64,000 nt of DNA from CALNYX01 sp942490925 (lineage in GTDB: Bacteria; Chlamydiota; Chlamydiia; Chlamydiales; JAAKFR01), in NCBI GenBank assembly GCA_942490925.1, contig CALNYX010000017.1, forward strand, positions 1,674,001 to 1,738,000, in the 5' to 3' direction. Both the position numbers and the translations under genes were made by a program. How positions within the stretch are numbered: position 1 is the stretch's first letter; each line of letters begins with the position of its first letter. This document shows, in pieces, positions 8,300 through 18,109 of this stretch. Under the pieces are notes generated by a model. The model ran no database searches and had not been told where the DNA came from. It saw only the letters and a list, made by a program, of their open reading frames with translations.

Positions 8300-11200
8300 T
8301 AAGTTGCTGGAGTAAGGGTATCTTGCAGTATAAAGTTGGTTTTGAGGGCTTGCATAAGTGTCCCAAGCAGCTCTTCTGGGCTAGTTGGCAATTTCACAAG
8401 CATCTTTTTGCTGATCTTTTTCTTTTTGCCATGCGTCTGCTCAGCTAAGAAGACCACTTTTGTCAATTTGAGCAGTGTAAATGCATGGCTTTGAGCAAAG
8501 ATACGTACTTTAGCAATAGCCTGTAACCATTTAACTGGCTCAGGGAGAGGGCCAAAGCGGTCGGTAAGCTCCTCAATGAGATCGTCAACTTCTTCATCAC
8601 TCTGAGCATCTCCAAGTCTTTGGTAGAATTCCATGCGGAGTGTGACATCATTGACGTAGGCTTCGGGTAGGCGTGCAGTATAGGGGAATTCTATCTTGAC
8701 TTCATGGTAGAGAAGAGGCTTTTGCTTGTTTTTCAACGCATTGACAGCCTTTTTCAACATCTTGCAGTAGAATTGGAAGCCAACAGCTTGGACATGTCCT
8801 GATTGTTCAGTGCCTAGAATGTTGCCTGCGCCACGAATTTCAAGGTCATGCATGGCAATTTTCATGCCGCCACCGTGGCCAGATGATTGGGAGAGGGCAG
8901 CGAGCCGTTTGCGCGCGACTTCATTGAGCATGGCAGGGCTATTGACGAGGAAGTAGCAGTAGGCTTTGCGATTCCAACGGCCTACGCGGCCTCTCATCTG
9001 GTAGAGATCCGCCATGCCAAACATATCAGCGCGATCGATGAGGATGGTGTTGGCGTTGGGAATGTCAATTCCATTTTCGATGATGGAGGTCGCAATGAGG
9101 ATGTCAGCTTGGCCTGATTTAAAGGCGTGAAAGACTTGGTCGAGCTCTGTTGCTGACATCTGCCCGTGAGCAACGACAATTTTAGCTGTTGGGATGAGTT
9201 TGCGAATGGTTTCACCGAGGCGGTAGATGGTCTCAACACGGTTATGGATGACGTAGGCTTGACCATCGCGCGCAAGCTCGCGCATGATAGCATTTTTCAT
9301 CACGTCATCTGTCCGTTGGCAGACAATCGATTGAATGGGGAGGCGATCTTCAGGAGGGGTATTGATCACTGAAAGGCCGCGCGCGCCAACAAGAGACATA
9401 TAGAGGGTGCGAGGAATCGGTGTCGCGGTTAGGGTGAGACAGTCGACTTCAGTTTTGAGTTTTTTCAAGTGCTCTTTGACGCGCACGCCAAAGCGTTGCT
9501 CTTCGTCGATAATCACAAGCCCTAGATCTTTGAAGAGGACGTCTTTCCCTACAATCCTGTGAGTGCCGATCAGAATGTCGATCTCTCCTTTGGTCACTTT
9601 TTCAAGGGTTGCACGCACTTCTTTCGGCTTTTGGAAACGGGAGAGAATGGCGACATTGACGGGGAAGTTGCGCATCCGCTCACTGAAAGTGTCAAAGTGT
9701 TGCATTGCCAAAACGGTTGTGGGAACGAGCACGGCGACCTGTTTGCCTCCATCGACAACAGCTTTGAAAGCAGCGCGCATGGCAACTTCGGTTTTGCCGT
9801 AGCCGACATCACCACAGATGAGGCGATCCATCGGCAAATCAGATTGGAGATCTTCAGTTAGATTTTGAATCGCAAGCAGTTGGTCGGGCGTTTCAACATA
9901 GGGGAACTCTTCGCCAAACTGCTGTACGATTTCATTGTTGGGTGGGTAGGCAAATCCTCCTCGGGAGATACGCTCAGCTTGCAAGTTGAGCAGGTCTTGC
10001 GCATAGCCAATGATTGCCCGTTCACTTCTCTCGCGGGAGCGTTGCCATTTACTGCTACCAAGAGCGTGGAGTTCAGGTTTTGCCTCAGATGTACCAATGT
10101 ATTTCGAGATGAGGTGGGCTTGTTCCATGGGAACATAGAGCTTGGCACCTTCGGCATATTGCAGGATCATGAATTCGGTCTCTTCACCGAGGTGATTCGC
10201 GCGTTTGTCAATGCCCATAAAGCGGCCGACGCCATTGTTCATGTGAACAACGGACTCGCCAGGGGTGAGAGCCAAGGTTTCAACAGGCAGGGTGTGGTAG
10301 TGGCTCCGCTGTTTTTGACGACGTACTTGGAAAGAACCAGTTAGTTCTGCTGTTGGGACTACAGCAAGAGGGGGATCGGGTAGATAGAAGCCAGAGCAGA
10401 GATACCCTTTGATGTAGGTTGCGTCGGGCAATTGTTTGCGCCATGTTGTCTCTTCTGAGTCGGTGCGGCAGATCACTTGTGTTGGTGTATCAGATGCTTT
10501 AAGCTGTTCAACAAAGGGTTCATCATCGACACAAAACGAGGGGAGCAGTGGCATGAATGGGGTGCGCCATCTTCTGGCGCTCAGCTCTTGGTTGAAGACA
10601 TTGAAAATCACATTATTTTCTTTGATTTTGATCTCCGAGAGCTTGTCGATCGGATCGTGTGTGAAGTAGAGCTTCTGTTGATTTTTTAGCTGTTCAAGCA
10701 ACTCTTCTAGGGAGAGGAAGCTATTCACTTTTTTGCTCATCATACTCTTGATGGTGACATACTTGTCTTCAAGCGTTGCGAGATCATCAAAGACAACAAG
10801 TGTATGGGGGCCGAGATAGTCAAACAGGGTGGCAAGTTTCTGTGATTTGCCCAAAAATTCATACTCCTCTCCTGGTGTGATCACAATCTTGTCGATCTTG
10901 CCAACAGAGGTTTGTCCAACGGGATCGTACTTGCGCAATGAGACGATCTCATCTTCCCAAAATTCGATGCGTACAGGCTCTGTTTCGGCAACGGGGTAGA
11001 TGTCGATGATGCCGCCACGCAGAGCAAACTCTCCTTTGTCGGCAGCAACAGCTTTGCGATGGTAACCCATCTTCTCGAGTTTACTCGGGAGGTGTGTAAA
11101 GTCGTGTCTCTCGCCCTTTTTGAGTGGAAGGTAGAGAGGAGAGAGCTGGGTGGGAGGCAATACTTTTTGTAGGGCTGCTTGCAGCGGGGCGAGGATGAGT

Positions 11201-11526
11201 TGTGGTTTGGTGCTTTTGAGGATGGTTTGCAGCACTTGATACCGCTCACCGACGATGTCAGGGCTGGGCGGAACATCTTCTGAGGGAAGTGTTTCCCAAG
11301 CAGGGAATTCGAGTGGCTGGCAACCAAAGTAGGGAAAGTCGCCGAGCAGTTTTTCTGAATGCGTGAGGACAACGACATGTTGCTCAGTTGCATGTTGTGC
11401 TAGGGCAGTGAGAAGCGCTTTGGGTGTCTCCCAAACGGATTCAACAAGTAGGGATTCTCCCTCTTCGATCGCTTGCCCAAAGGTTTGCAGTTGTTTGTTT
11501 TTTAGGATGTCTTCGAGGTGATCCAT
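8299..11526 (-). CDS. mfd: Transcription-repair coupling factor
   Basis: ATP-driven translocase that removes RNA polymerase stalled at DNA lesions and recruits UvrA. The 1075 residues contain an N-terminal UvrB-homology region, the RNAP-interaction region around PGESVVHMNNGVGRFMGI, and a RecG-like helicase module: Walker A GDVGYGKTEVAMR, Walker B IDEEQRFG, TATPIPRTLYMS and the RADMFGMADLYQMRGRVGR motif VI. The C-terminal TRCF domain is complete. The start overlaps the alaS 3' end by 25 bases, forming an alaS-mfd unit. Part of its 3' end is duplicated at 6562-6700. Confidence 0.95.
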   Translation of the reverse strand: MDHLEDILKNKQLQTFGQAIEEGESLLVESVWETPKALLTALAQHATEQHVVVLTHSEKLLGDFPYFGCQPLEFPAWETLPSEDVPPSPDIVGERYQVLQTILKSTKPQLILAPLQAALQKVLPPTQLSPLYLPLKKGERHDFTHLPSKLEKMGYHRKAVAADKGEFALRGGIIDIYPVAETEPVRIEFWEDEIVSLRKYDPVGQTSVGKIDKIVITPGEEYEFLGKSQKLATLFDYLGPHTLVVFDDLATLEDKYVTIKSMMSKKVNSFLSLEELLEQLKNQQKLYFTHDPIDKLSEIKIKENNVIFNVFNQELSARRWRTPFMPLLPSFCVDDEPFVEQLKASDTPTQVICRTDSEETTWRKQLPDATYIKGYLCSGFYLPDPPLAVVPTAELTGSFQVRRQKQRSHYHTLPVETLALTPGESVVHMNNGVGRFMGIDKRANHLGEETEFMILQYAEGAKLYVPMEQAHLISKYIGTSEAKPELHALGSSKWQRSRERSERAIIGYAQDLLNLQAERISRGGFAYPPNNEIVQQFGEEFPYVETPDQLLAIQNLTEDLQSDLPMDRLICGDVGYGKTEVAMRAAFKAVVDGGKQVAVLVPTTVLAMQHFDTFSERMRNFPVNVAILSRFQKPKEVRATLEKVTKGEIDILIGTHRIVGKDVLFKDLGLVIIDEEQRFGVRVKEHLKKLKTEVDCLTLTATPIPRTLYMSLVGARGLSVINTPPEDRLPIQSIVCQRTDDVMKNAIMRELARDGQAYVIHNRVETIYRLGETIRKLIPTAKIVVAHGQMSATELDQVFHAFKSGQADILIATSIIENGIDIPNANTILIDRADMFGMADLYQMRGRVGRWNRKAYCYFLVNSPAMLNEVARKRLAALSQSSGHGGGMKIAMHDLEIRGAGNILGTEQSGHVQAVGFQFYCKMLKKAVNALKNKQKPLLYHEVKIEFPYTARLPEAYVNDVTLRMEFYQRLGDAQSDEEVDDLIEELTDRFGPLPEPVKWLQAIAKVRIFAQSHAFTLLKLTKVVFLAEQTHGKKKKISKKMLVKLPTSPEELLGTLMQALKTNFILQDTLTPAT

Positions 11527-14108
11527 GCGTCTGCTTGCTCAAGCGCTTCAGGGATTTTCTCAGGCTGCGTGCCGCCCCCTTGCGCAAAGTCGGGTTTCCC
11601 CCCACCTTTCCCTCCTAGGGTCGGGGCGATAGTTTTGATCAGCTCTCCAGCATGCAAGTTCAGATCTTTTGAAACGCGTGCCAAAAAGGCGCATTTACCA
11701 GCATGTTTCGAGAGTAAAAGTAGAAGAAGAGACGGTTTTTTTTCCATAATCAAGTCGGCAAGTTCTTTCAACTCTCCAGAAGAGAGCTCAAGAGCCTTAC
11801 CTAGGTAAGGAGTTTTACCGATGGTTTTAACCTCAGCGAGCATCTCTTTGGCAAGAGTTGCAAGTTTTGCCTGTTGGACATGAGCCAACTCTTTTTGCAG
11901 CTGCTTATTCTCATCAACGAGCTTCTCAATCCGTTCTCTGATCTGAGTTGGCTGAACATTCAAAATGTCTGTCAAAGCGTGCAAAGAACGCTCTGTTTCC
12001 CAAGCCATTTTTTCAGCTTCAAGGCCCGTCACAGCTTCGATGCGGCGTACTCCTGCAGCGATGCTCCCCTCTGTTGCAATGCGAAAGTAGCCGATTGATC
12101 CAATGGCATGAGTATGCGTGCCGCCGCAGAGCTCTTTTGAAAAGTCGATATCAACAACGCGCACGGTATTGCCATACTTCTCACCGAAAAACTGTTTGAT
12201 GTCGCTCCGTTTTTGCGCCTCACTGTAACTCAATTCATAGGTGTCAACTTTTCGATTCTCTCGAATTTTCTCGTTGACGAGCTGCTCAATTTTTTGAATT
12301 TCCTCTTGCCCTAGTGGTTTATGATGACTGAAGTCAAAACGGAGACGGGATTGATCAACAACAGATCCCGCCTGCTTGATATGAGGACCGAGCACTTGAA
12401 CAAGAGCCCAATGGAGCAGATGCGTTGCCGTGTGATTATTCGCGATTTTTTGACGGCGCTCTGCGTCAACTGTCGCTGTCACCTGATCTCCGACAGCTAG
12501 TGAGCCCGACTTGAGCACACCTAGATGCGCCACAACATTTGTGTAGGGGCTTGTGCAGTCGGTCACCTCAAAGAGCACGCTTTCATTTTGCAAGGAGCCT
12601 TGATCGCCCACTTGCCCCCCCATCTCAGCATAGAAAGGGGTCTTGTTGAGCAGGACAACTCCCTCTTCGCCAGGTTGCAGCGAGGTGACAGGTTGACCCG
12701 CTTTCATCAAACCAAGAACGACAGCTTCGGAGGTGAGTTGGCCAAAGCCAAGAAAATCACACGCTTCATGTTTAGAAACGTACGCTTCATATTCTGAAGT
12801 ACCCGCCTCTTCTGCTGCTACTTTGCGACTGCTGCGTGAGCGTTGTTTCGCTTCATGTTCCAGCTCTTCAAAACGGTTGATGTCAACACCGAGCCCAGCA
12901 TCTTTTGCAAGCAACATGATCTCTTCTAGAGGCAAGCCATAGGTATCTTTCAGCTTGAAGGCATCTTCCCCGTTGATCTGTTTGCTCTTTTGCGAATGAG
13001 CAACGATCTGATTGAGGATATTGCCACCTCGTTTTAATGTGCGTAAAAAGCCCTCCTCTTCAAGCGTGAGAATCTCACAGATACGCTCTTTAGAGGCGAC
13101 GAGTTCAGGAAAATCAGAACCCATCTGATCGAGCAATACAGGAAATGTTTCTGCAAGAAAAGGGCGCTCAAAGCCGAGCTGACGTCCATAGCGGACAGCT
13201 CTTCTCAGCACTTTTCGCAATACATAACCGCGGTCGAGATTGCTCGGTTGCACGCCATCAGCAATGGCAAAAGCAAGCGAGCGCAAATGATCGGCAATCA
13301 CATGGAAAGCCGGTTGTTTTTTGTACCGCTTGCCACAAAGAGAGGAAACTTGCTTGATAATCGCTGATAGAACATCTGTTTCAAAGAGTGACTCAACACC
13401 CATCTGCAACGAGACAACCCTTTCAAGCCCTGCGCCTGTATCGACACATTTTTTTGGCAGAGGCGACATCTCTCCTGATCCATCGCGGTTATACTCCATG
13501 AAGACCAGGTTCCAAAATTCGAGAAAGCGCTCACCCGAGATATCTTCCGCCGGAGAGCGGGCATGCCCATAGGCGACACCCTTGTCATAGTAGAGCTCTG
13601 AGCAGGGGCCGCAAGGACCGACATCACCCATCGACCAGAAATTATCTGCCTCTCCCATGCGCACAATACGCTCTTCAGGCAAAAAGGCTTTCCAAAGCTC
13701 AAACGACTCTTCATCTTCATGAAAAACGCTGGCCCACAAAAATTTGGGATCAAAGCCAAAAACCTCTAACGTCACTTCCCATGAGAAGGCGATCGCCTCT
13801 TTCTTGAAGTAGTCACCAAACGAAAAGTTTCCGAGCATCTCAAAAAAGGTGAGGTGGCGGGCAGTGTGGCCGACGTTGTCGAGATCATTGTGCTTTCCAC
13901 CCACGCGGATACATTTTTGCGATGTACAGGCTTTTTTGTAGTCCCGCACACTTTTGCCGAGAAAAACATCTTTGAATTGGTTCATTCCAGCATTGATGAA
14001 CAGAAGCGTTGGATCATCGTGGGGGATGACAGGGGAAGAGGAGACAGCTGAATGTCCCTTCTGTTTGAAATAGTCTAGAAACGCACGGCGCACTTTTTGG
14101 CTAGTCAT
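11502..14108 (-). CDS. alaS: Alanyl-tRNA synthetase
   Basis: Charges tRNA-Ala. The 868-residue protein shows the class II catalytic core (FINAGMNQFKDVFLG, HLTFFEMLGNFSFGDYF), the editing-domain zinc site HTATHLL...CGGTHTHAIGSIG, and a C-terminal region ending in GGKGGGKPDFAQGGG, all standard for AlaRS. It is followed by and overlaps mfd by 25 bases. The 80 bases to the divergent tkt gene must carry both promoters. Confidence 0.96.
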   Translation of the reverse strand: MTSQKVRRAFLDYFKQKGHSAVSSSPVIPHDDPTLLFINAGMNQFKDVFLGKSVRDYKKACTSQKCIRVGGKHNDLDNVGHTARHLTFFEMLGNFSFGDYFKKEAIAFSWEVTLEVFGFDPKFLWASVFHEDEESFELWKAFLPEERIVRMGEADNFWSMGDVGPCGPCSELYYDKGVAYGHARSPAEDISGERFLEFWNLVFMEYNRDGSGEMSPLPKKCVDTGAGLERVVSLQMGVESLFETDVLSAIIKQVSSLCGKRYKKQPAFHVIADHLRSLAFAIADGVQPSNLDRGYVLRKVLRRAVRYGRQLGFERPFLAETFPVLLDQMGSDFPELVASKERICEILTLEEEGFLRTLKRGGNILNQIVAHSQKSKQINGEDAFKLKDTYGLPLEEIMLLAKDAGLGVDINRFEELEHEAKQRSRSSRKVAAEEAGTSEYEAYVSKHEACDFLGFGQLTSEAVVLGLMKAGQPVTSLQPGEEGVVLLNKTPFYAEMGGQVGDQGSLQNESVLFEVTDCTSPYTNVVAHLGVLKSGSLAVGDQVTATVDAERRQKIANNHTATHLLHWALVQVLGPHIKQAGSVVDQSRLRFDFSHHKPLGQEEIQKIEQLVNEKIRENRKVDTYELSYSEAQKRSDIKQFFGEKYGNTVRVVDIDFSKELCGGTHTHAIGSIGYFRIATEGSIAAGVRRIEAVTGLEAEKMAWETERSLHALTDILNVQPTQIRERIEKLVDENKQLQKELAHVQQAKLATLAKEMLAEVKTIGKTPYLGKALELSSGELKELADLIMEKKPSLLLLLLSKHAGKCAFLARVSKDLNLHAGELIKTIAPTLGGKGGGKPDFAQGGGTQPEKIPEALEQADAWITSKTS

Positions 14109-14188
14109 GCCGTCTACAATAGCCGATCGTTGTTTTTTATTACAGCACTGCTTAAGCTTGCCCCCTCAAACATCATTTTAGGTGAAAA

Positions 14189-16177
14189 ATGGAAAAATTA
14201 GACGAGAAAATTTTAGAAAAAGTGGCTAACACAATCCGTGCTCTATCAATGGACGCCGTACAAAAAGCAAATTCAGGTCATCCCGGCTTGCCGCTTGGAT
14301 GCGCTGAAATTGGCGCTTACCTCTATGGGCATGCGCTTCGCCACCATCCAAAAAATCCTAATTGGCAGGGCCGCGATCGCCTCGTTCTTTCAGCAGGGCA
14401 TGGCTCTATGTGGCTCTACTCATGTCTTCATCTCTCCGGGTTTGATCTCTCCTTAGAGGAGATCAAGAATTTCCGCCAACTTCACTCGAAAACCCCTGGC
14501 CATCCCGAGTTCCATGAAACAGCAGGCGTTGAAGCAACAACAGGCCCTCTGGGTCAAGGAACAGGCAACGCAGTTGGCATGGCGCTTGGACTCAAGCTGC
14601 TCGGTGAAAAATTCAATACATCCGACCACAAGCTATTTGATTCCAAAGTCTTTTGTCTGGCTAGCGATGGCGATATGATGGAAGGAGTGAGCCATGAGGC
14701 ATCAGCATTGGCAGGTCATCTCAAGCTCAACAATCTCATCTTTTTCTACGATGCCAACCAGATCTGTTTGGATGGAAAACTCTCAGAGTGTTGTTCAGAA
14801 GATGTGATGGGCCGTTTTCGTGCTTACGGATGGGATACCTTTGAAGTGGATGGCTATGACTTTCATGGCATGGAGAAAATCGTTTCTCAATTGCGCCGCG
14901 AGCAACATCGCCCGGTGCTTATTTTGGCGCACACCGTCATTGGAAAAGGATCACCACACAAAGAAAATTCAAACAAAGCTCATGGATCGCCCCTTGGTGC
15001 AGAAGAGGTCTTAGAGACAAAAAGAGCCCTTGGAATTCCAGAAGAAGATTTTCATGTCCCCAAGGCTGTCGAAAGCTTTTTCCATGACAAACTCCATGAG
15101 GATGCCAAACGTGAAGAGGAGTGGAACGAAACCTTCCGCCTCTGGGCCAAGGCAAATCCCGAGCTCCATCAAGAGTTTGAGCAGATGCAAAATCAGACAC
15201 TTCCACAAGATCTTGAAAAGCAATTGTGGGATTTAGAGATGAAGCCTTCCGTTGCAGGACGTGAAGCCTCCCATCTAGTCATCAACCATTTAGCTCAAGA
15301 ACTTCCACAAATTTACGGTGGATCAGCCGACCTTTCCTCATCTGACAAGACCATGTTGAAAGATTTCCCCATCGTCAAGCCAGGCGATTTCAATGGACGT
15401 AACATCAAGTTTGGTGTGCGTGAATTTGGAATGGGAACTATTGCAAATGGCCTATTTCTCACTGGAATGATCACCCCATTTGTTGGAACCTTTCTCACTT
15501 TTTCTGACTACATGCGCAACTCCATTCGTTTGGCTAGCCTCTCGAAATTGCATGTGATCTACCAGTTTACCCATGACTCCATTTTCCTTGGAGAAGATGG
15601 CCCTACGCACCAGCCTGTTGAGCACTATGCAGCGCTCCGTGCGATTCCAAACCTCCACTTCTTTCGCCCAGGCGATAGCAATGAAGTCAAAATGTCATGG
15701 TTAGCAGCCCTGCAATACAAAGGTCCAAGCGCGCTTATCTTGTCGCGTCAATCAATGCCCCTTCTAGAAGGGACCAAGCGTCCTTTTGCAGAAGGTGTTG
15801 GTCGTGGTGGCTACATCTTGAAAAAAGAGAAGTCAAAGCCTGACTACACACTGTTTGCAACAGGCTCAGAGCTTGCCCTTGCTCTTGATGTTTCAGTCGA
15901 ACTTGAGAAGCATGGCAAAGATGTGCGTGTTGTCTCAATGCCCTGCTTTGAGCTATTTGAGGCGCAAGATGAGGCTTACCGCGAGCAGGTTGCTGGTGGC
16001 GATTTAGGAAAGCGAGTCAGCATTGAAGCGGGTGTTGAGCAGAGTTGGTATCGCTATATTGGACGCACTGGAACAGCGATCTGTATGGAAAGCTTTGGCC
16101 TTTCAGCTCCTGCAGGAGCCCTTGCTGAAGAGTTTGGCTTCCAAGTCGACGCCATCTTAGGACGCATCCTTCATTAG
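14189..16177 (+). CDS. tkt: Transketolase
   Basis: Thiamine diphosphate enzyme of the pentose phosphate pathway, 662 residues. The N-terminal ThDP domain has SGHPGLPLG, the GDMMEG cofactor motif (ASDGDMMEGVSHEA) and YDANQICLDG; the pyrimidine domain has FGVREFGMG and HDSIFLGEDGPTHQP; the C-terminal transketolase domain is intact. The start is preceded by AGGTG. It corresponds to chlamydial tktB next to alaS. The 3' end overlaps the convergent DUF4143 ATPase by 21 bases. Confidence 0.95.
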   Translation: MEKLDEKILEKVANTIRALSMDAVQKANSGHPGLPLGCAEIGAYLYGHALRHHPKNPNWQGRDRLVLSAGHGSMWLYSCLHLSGFDLSLEEIKNFRQLHSKTPGHPEFHETAGVEATTGPLGQGTGNAVGMALGLKLLGEKFNTSDHKLFDSKVFCLASDGDMMEGVSHEASALAGHLKLNNLIFFYDANQICLDGKLSECCSEDVMGRFRAYGWDTFEVDGYDFHGMEKIVSQLRREQHRPVLILAHTVIGKGSPHKENSNKAHGSPLGAEEVLETKRALGIPEEDFHVPKAVESFFHDKLHEDAKREEEWNETFRLWAKANPELHQEFEQMQNQTLPQDLEKQLWDLEMKPSVAGREASHLVINHLAQELPQIYGGSADLSSSDKTMLKDFPIVKPGDFNGRNIKFGVREFGMGTIANGLFLTGMITPFVGTFLTFSDYMRNSIRLASLSKLHVIYQFTHDSIFLGEDGPTHQPVEHYAALRAIPNLHFFRPGDSNEVKMSWLAALQYKGPSALILSRQSMPLLEGTKRPFAEGVGRGGYILKKEKSKPDYTLFATGSELALALDVSVELEKHGKDVRVVSMPCFELFEAQDEAYREQVAGGDLGKRVSIEAGVEQSWYRYIGRTGTAICMESFGLSAPAGALAEEFGFQVDAILGRILH

Positions 16178-17326
16178 CAGCCCAGCATGCATATGGTTTA
16201 AAAGCTCAATAGAACCAATCTTCTGCTCTTGATCGCCAGCATAGATCAAATAGCCACTAGGGGCGCGTTCTTTAACCAAATTTTGGAAGAACTTAATGTT
16301 TTTCAAGAAGCTCGTATTGTAGGTTTTTGATGATTTGATCTCGATTGGGATCAACTCATTTCCTCTTTTAAAGATTACGTCCACTTCGTTTTTCTGCACA
16401 TCTCGATAGTAGTAGAGCTGTGGATCTAAGCCTTGATTGAGTCGCGCCTTCATCAGCTCAAGAACAACTAAATCCTCTACAAGATGTCCACGTAGTGGAT
16501 CTCGACTCATTTGAGTCTCATTTTCAATTCCCAGTAGATAAGAGGCAAGTCCAACGTCAGTAAAGTAGAGTTTAGGGGACTTGATTAGACGTTTGTTGAA
16601 ATTTTCGAAATAAGGATGGAGGCGAAACAGAATGAATGAGGCTTCTAGTATAGAGATCCACTCTCGAGCAGTATGAGCTGAAATGCCAACCTCGCTACCC
16701 ATTTGATCCATGTTGAGAATCTGTCCTGTGCGTCCCGCGCAGATGCGGACAAAATGCTCAAACTGACTGAGGTCTTTGACATTGATCAATTGTCTCAAGT
16801 CCCTTTCAACGTAGGTCTGAAAATAGTTGCGATAGGCCTTAGTCGGATTGAGCTTCTCTTTGTGAATTCGAGGATAGCCTCCATTAAGAAGCATTTCGTC
16901 AAGAGAGGAGTGGATATCTGCTTTACTCAGCTCATGTAGACTCATGGGTAGCAAAGTAAGTAGCGCTGTACGGCCAGCTAAAGATTGAGTAATGGCTTGA
17001 TGCAGTTCAATTTGATGACTTCCAGTGAGAATAAAGAAGCCCTTTTCATCCCGTTCATCAACAAGTGTTTGGATATAGGAGAGCAGCTGTGGAGCTCTTT
17101 GAATTTCATCAAGAATTCCTCCAACAGGAAACCGTTCCAAAAAACCTCTAGGATCTTCATTAGCAAGTGATCTGGTGTCAAGATCTTCTAGATTGGCATA
17201 AGGTTTCCCAGGAAAAACCGAGCGCACAAGAGTTGTTTTCCCCGATTGCCTAGGGCCTGTCACGTTAACAACAGGATAACCTTTTGCAAGGTCTTGAATT
17301 TCTGTCTCTAGATCTCTTTTAAACAT
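16157..17326 (-). CDS. AAA ATPase with DUF4143 domain
   Basis: Protein of 389 residues. N-terminal P-loop domain: VVNVTGPRQSGKTTLVRSVF (Walker A), GGILDEIQRAPQLL (Walker B) and FILTGSHQIEL (sensor), typical of AAA_14. The middle has a wHTH-like QMGSEVGISAHTAREWISIL, and the C-terminal DUF4143 region has LYYYRDVQKNEVDVIFKR...IPIEIKSS, a PD-(D/E)XK-like core. The family is very common in bacteria and archaea but its function is not established. A 15-base palindrome lies 15 bases upstream of the start. It is distantly related in architecture to the ATPases at 6739 and 30586. Confidence 0.88.
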   Translation of the reverse strand: MFKRDLETEIQDLAKGYPVVNVTGPRQSGKTTLVRSVFPGKPYANLEDLDTRSLANEDPRGFLERFPVGGILDEIQRAPQLLSYIQTLVDERDEKGFFILTGSHQIELHQAITQSLAGRTALLTLLPMSLHELSKADIHSSLDEMLLNGGYPRIHKEKLNPTKAYRNYFQTYVERDLRQLINVKDLSQFEHFVRICAGRTGQILNMDQMGSEVGISAHTAREWISILEASFILFRLHPYFENFNKRLIKSPKLYFTDVGLASYLLGIENETQMSRDPLRGHLVEDLVVLELMKARLNQGLDPQLYYYRDVQKNEVDVIFKRGNELIPIEIKSSKTYNTSFLKNIKFFQNLVKERAPSGYLIYAGDQEQKIGSIELLNHMHAGLLMKDAS

Positions 17327-17341
17327 GGTCTTTGTACAATA

Positions 17342-17356
17342 TGAAGTTCAACTTCA
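17342..17356. promoter_or_regulatory. 15-base palindrome upstream of DUF4143 ATPase
   Basis: Perfect palindrome with 7-base arms around one central base (tgaagtt c aacttca). It starts 15 bases upstream of the ATPase start on the minus strand and lies between that gene and the stop of the MOMP-like gene at 17366. A binding site for a dimeric regulator is possible; by analogy with the other two ATPases it may be recognised by the ATPase protein itself, which is inference. Confidence 0.6.
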
Positions 17357-17365
17357 GATTAGTCA

Positions 17366-18109
17366 TTAGAAGACTAGGCTTGCGAGCACTGAAACAGCGC
17401 GCTCATCGGCAAAGCGCCCCTCAACGAGCGCTTGCCACTTGCCTGGCGTTGTCAGCCAAAACCCCACAGCATATCCAAAAGGACGGGACTGCTTCAGAGT
17501 GTCAAAAGTTGCCCTGACACTGCCAAGCGTGAGCGTCAAACTATGAAACGTGAGGTTTACACGGCTCCATGTCGCTGCCACGTAGGGAATAAAGGTTGCA
17601 AAATCTGTAGCGTCAATTGGATAACTGAGGCCTAAGCCGATCTGCCCCTCTTGGTATCGCACCTTCTCACTTGGGTAGATCAGATCTTCAAAAAATAGGT
17701 CTGTGACTTGATTGATATGTGGGCTTGTCTGAAAGAACTCAGCCTCAGCAGTTGCAATTAACCCGCACCAACAGAGAAAAGGGGAGCGCAGGCCAAGACT
17801 CCAAGAGAGCTCAGTATCTGTTTCTAAGATCACATCTTCATTACCTGGATCTCCATTTGAGAGAGTTGAAAAGCGCGTCTGGATATTGATGTTAGAGGCG
17901 CCAAGTGTTCCAAAGAGAATGAGTTTTTTCCAAGGAGCGTAGTGCACTGAACCAGAATTGGTGTAGACTTCTGTCAGCGGCGTCTGCTCTAAGTTGCGGT
18001 TGAAAACATAGTTTCCGCTAAACCCCACAGAGGTGCATTCTACTGGAGCAAAAGGTAAGGCCTGCAAGCTAAAAGCGGAGCTGACCATTAATATACATAG
18101 CTTTTTCAT
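17366..18109 (-). CDS. MOMP-like outer membrane porin, copy 3
   Basis: Secreted beta-barrel protein of 247 residues from the ATG at 18109, which gives a clean signal peptide MKKLCILMVSSAFSLQALPFA and has AGAGAG-type purine-rich sequence upstream; an ATG 18 bases earlier is possible. After the signal the CTSVGFSGNYVFNRNLE segment matches the GFYGDYVFxR N-terminus of chlamydial major outer membrane proteins, and the protein ends in a strand finishing in phenylalanine (SVLASLVF), as BAM substrates do. It is shorter than Chlamydia MOMP (about 390). Third of three overlapping paralogues, probably one operon. Two central cysteines (FLCWCGL) could crosslink. Confidence 0.8.
   Translation of the reverse strand: MKKLCILMVSSAFSLQALPFAPVECTSVGFSGNYVFNRNLEQTPLTEVYTNSGSVHYAPWKKLILFGTLGASNINIQTRFSTLSNGDPGNEDVILETDTELSWSLGLRSPFLCWCGLIATAEAEFFQTSPHINQVTDLFFEDLIYPSEKVRYQEGQIGLGLSYPIDATDFATFIPYVAATWSRVNLTFHSLTLTLGSVRATFDTLKQSRPFGYAVGFWLTTPGKWQALVEGRFADERAVSVLASLVF

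Noticed and set aside
10436..10689. Plus-strand frames inside mfd
   Set aside because: Antisense shadows of mfd without independent support.
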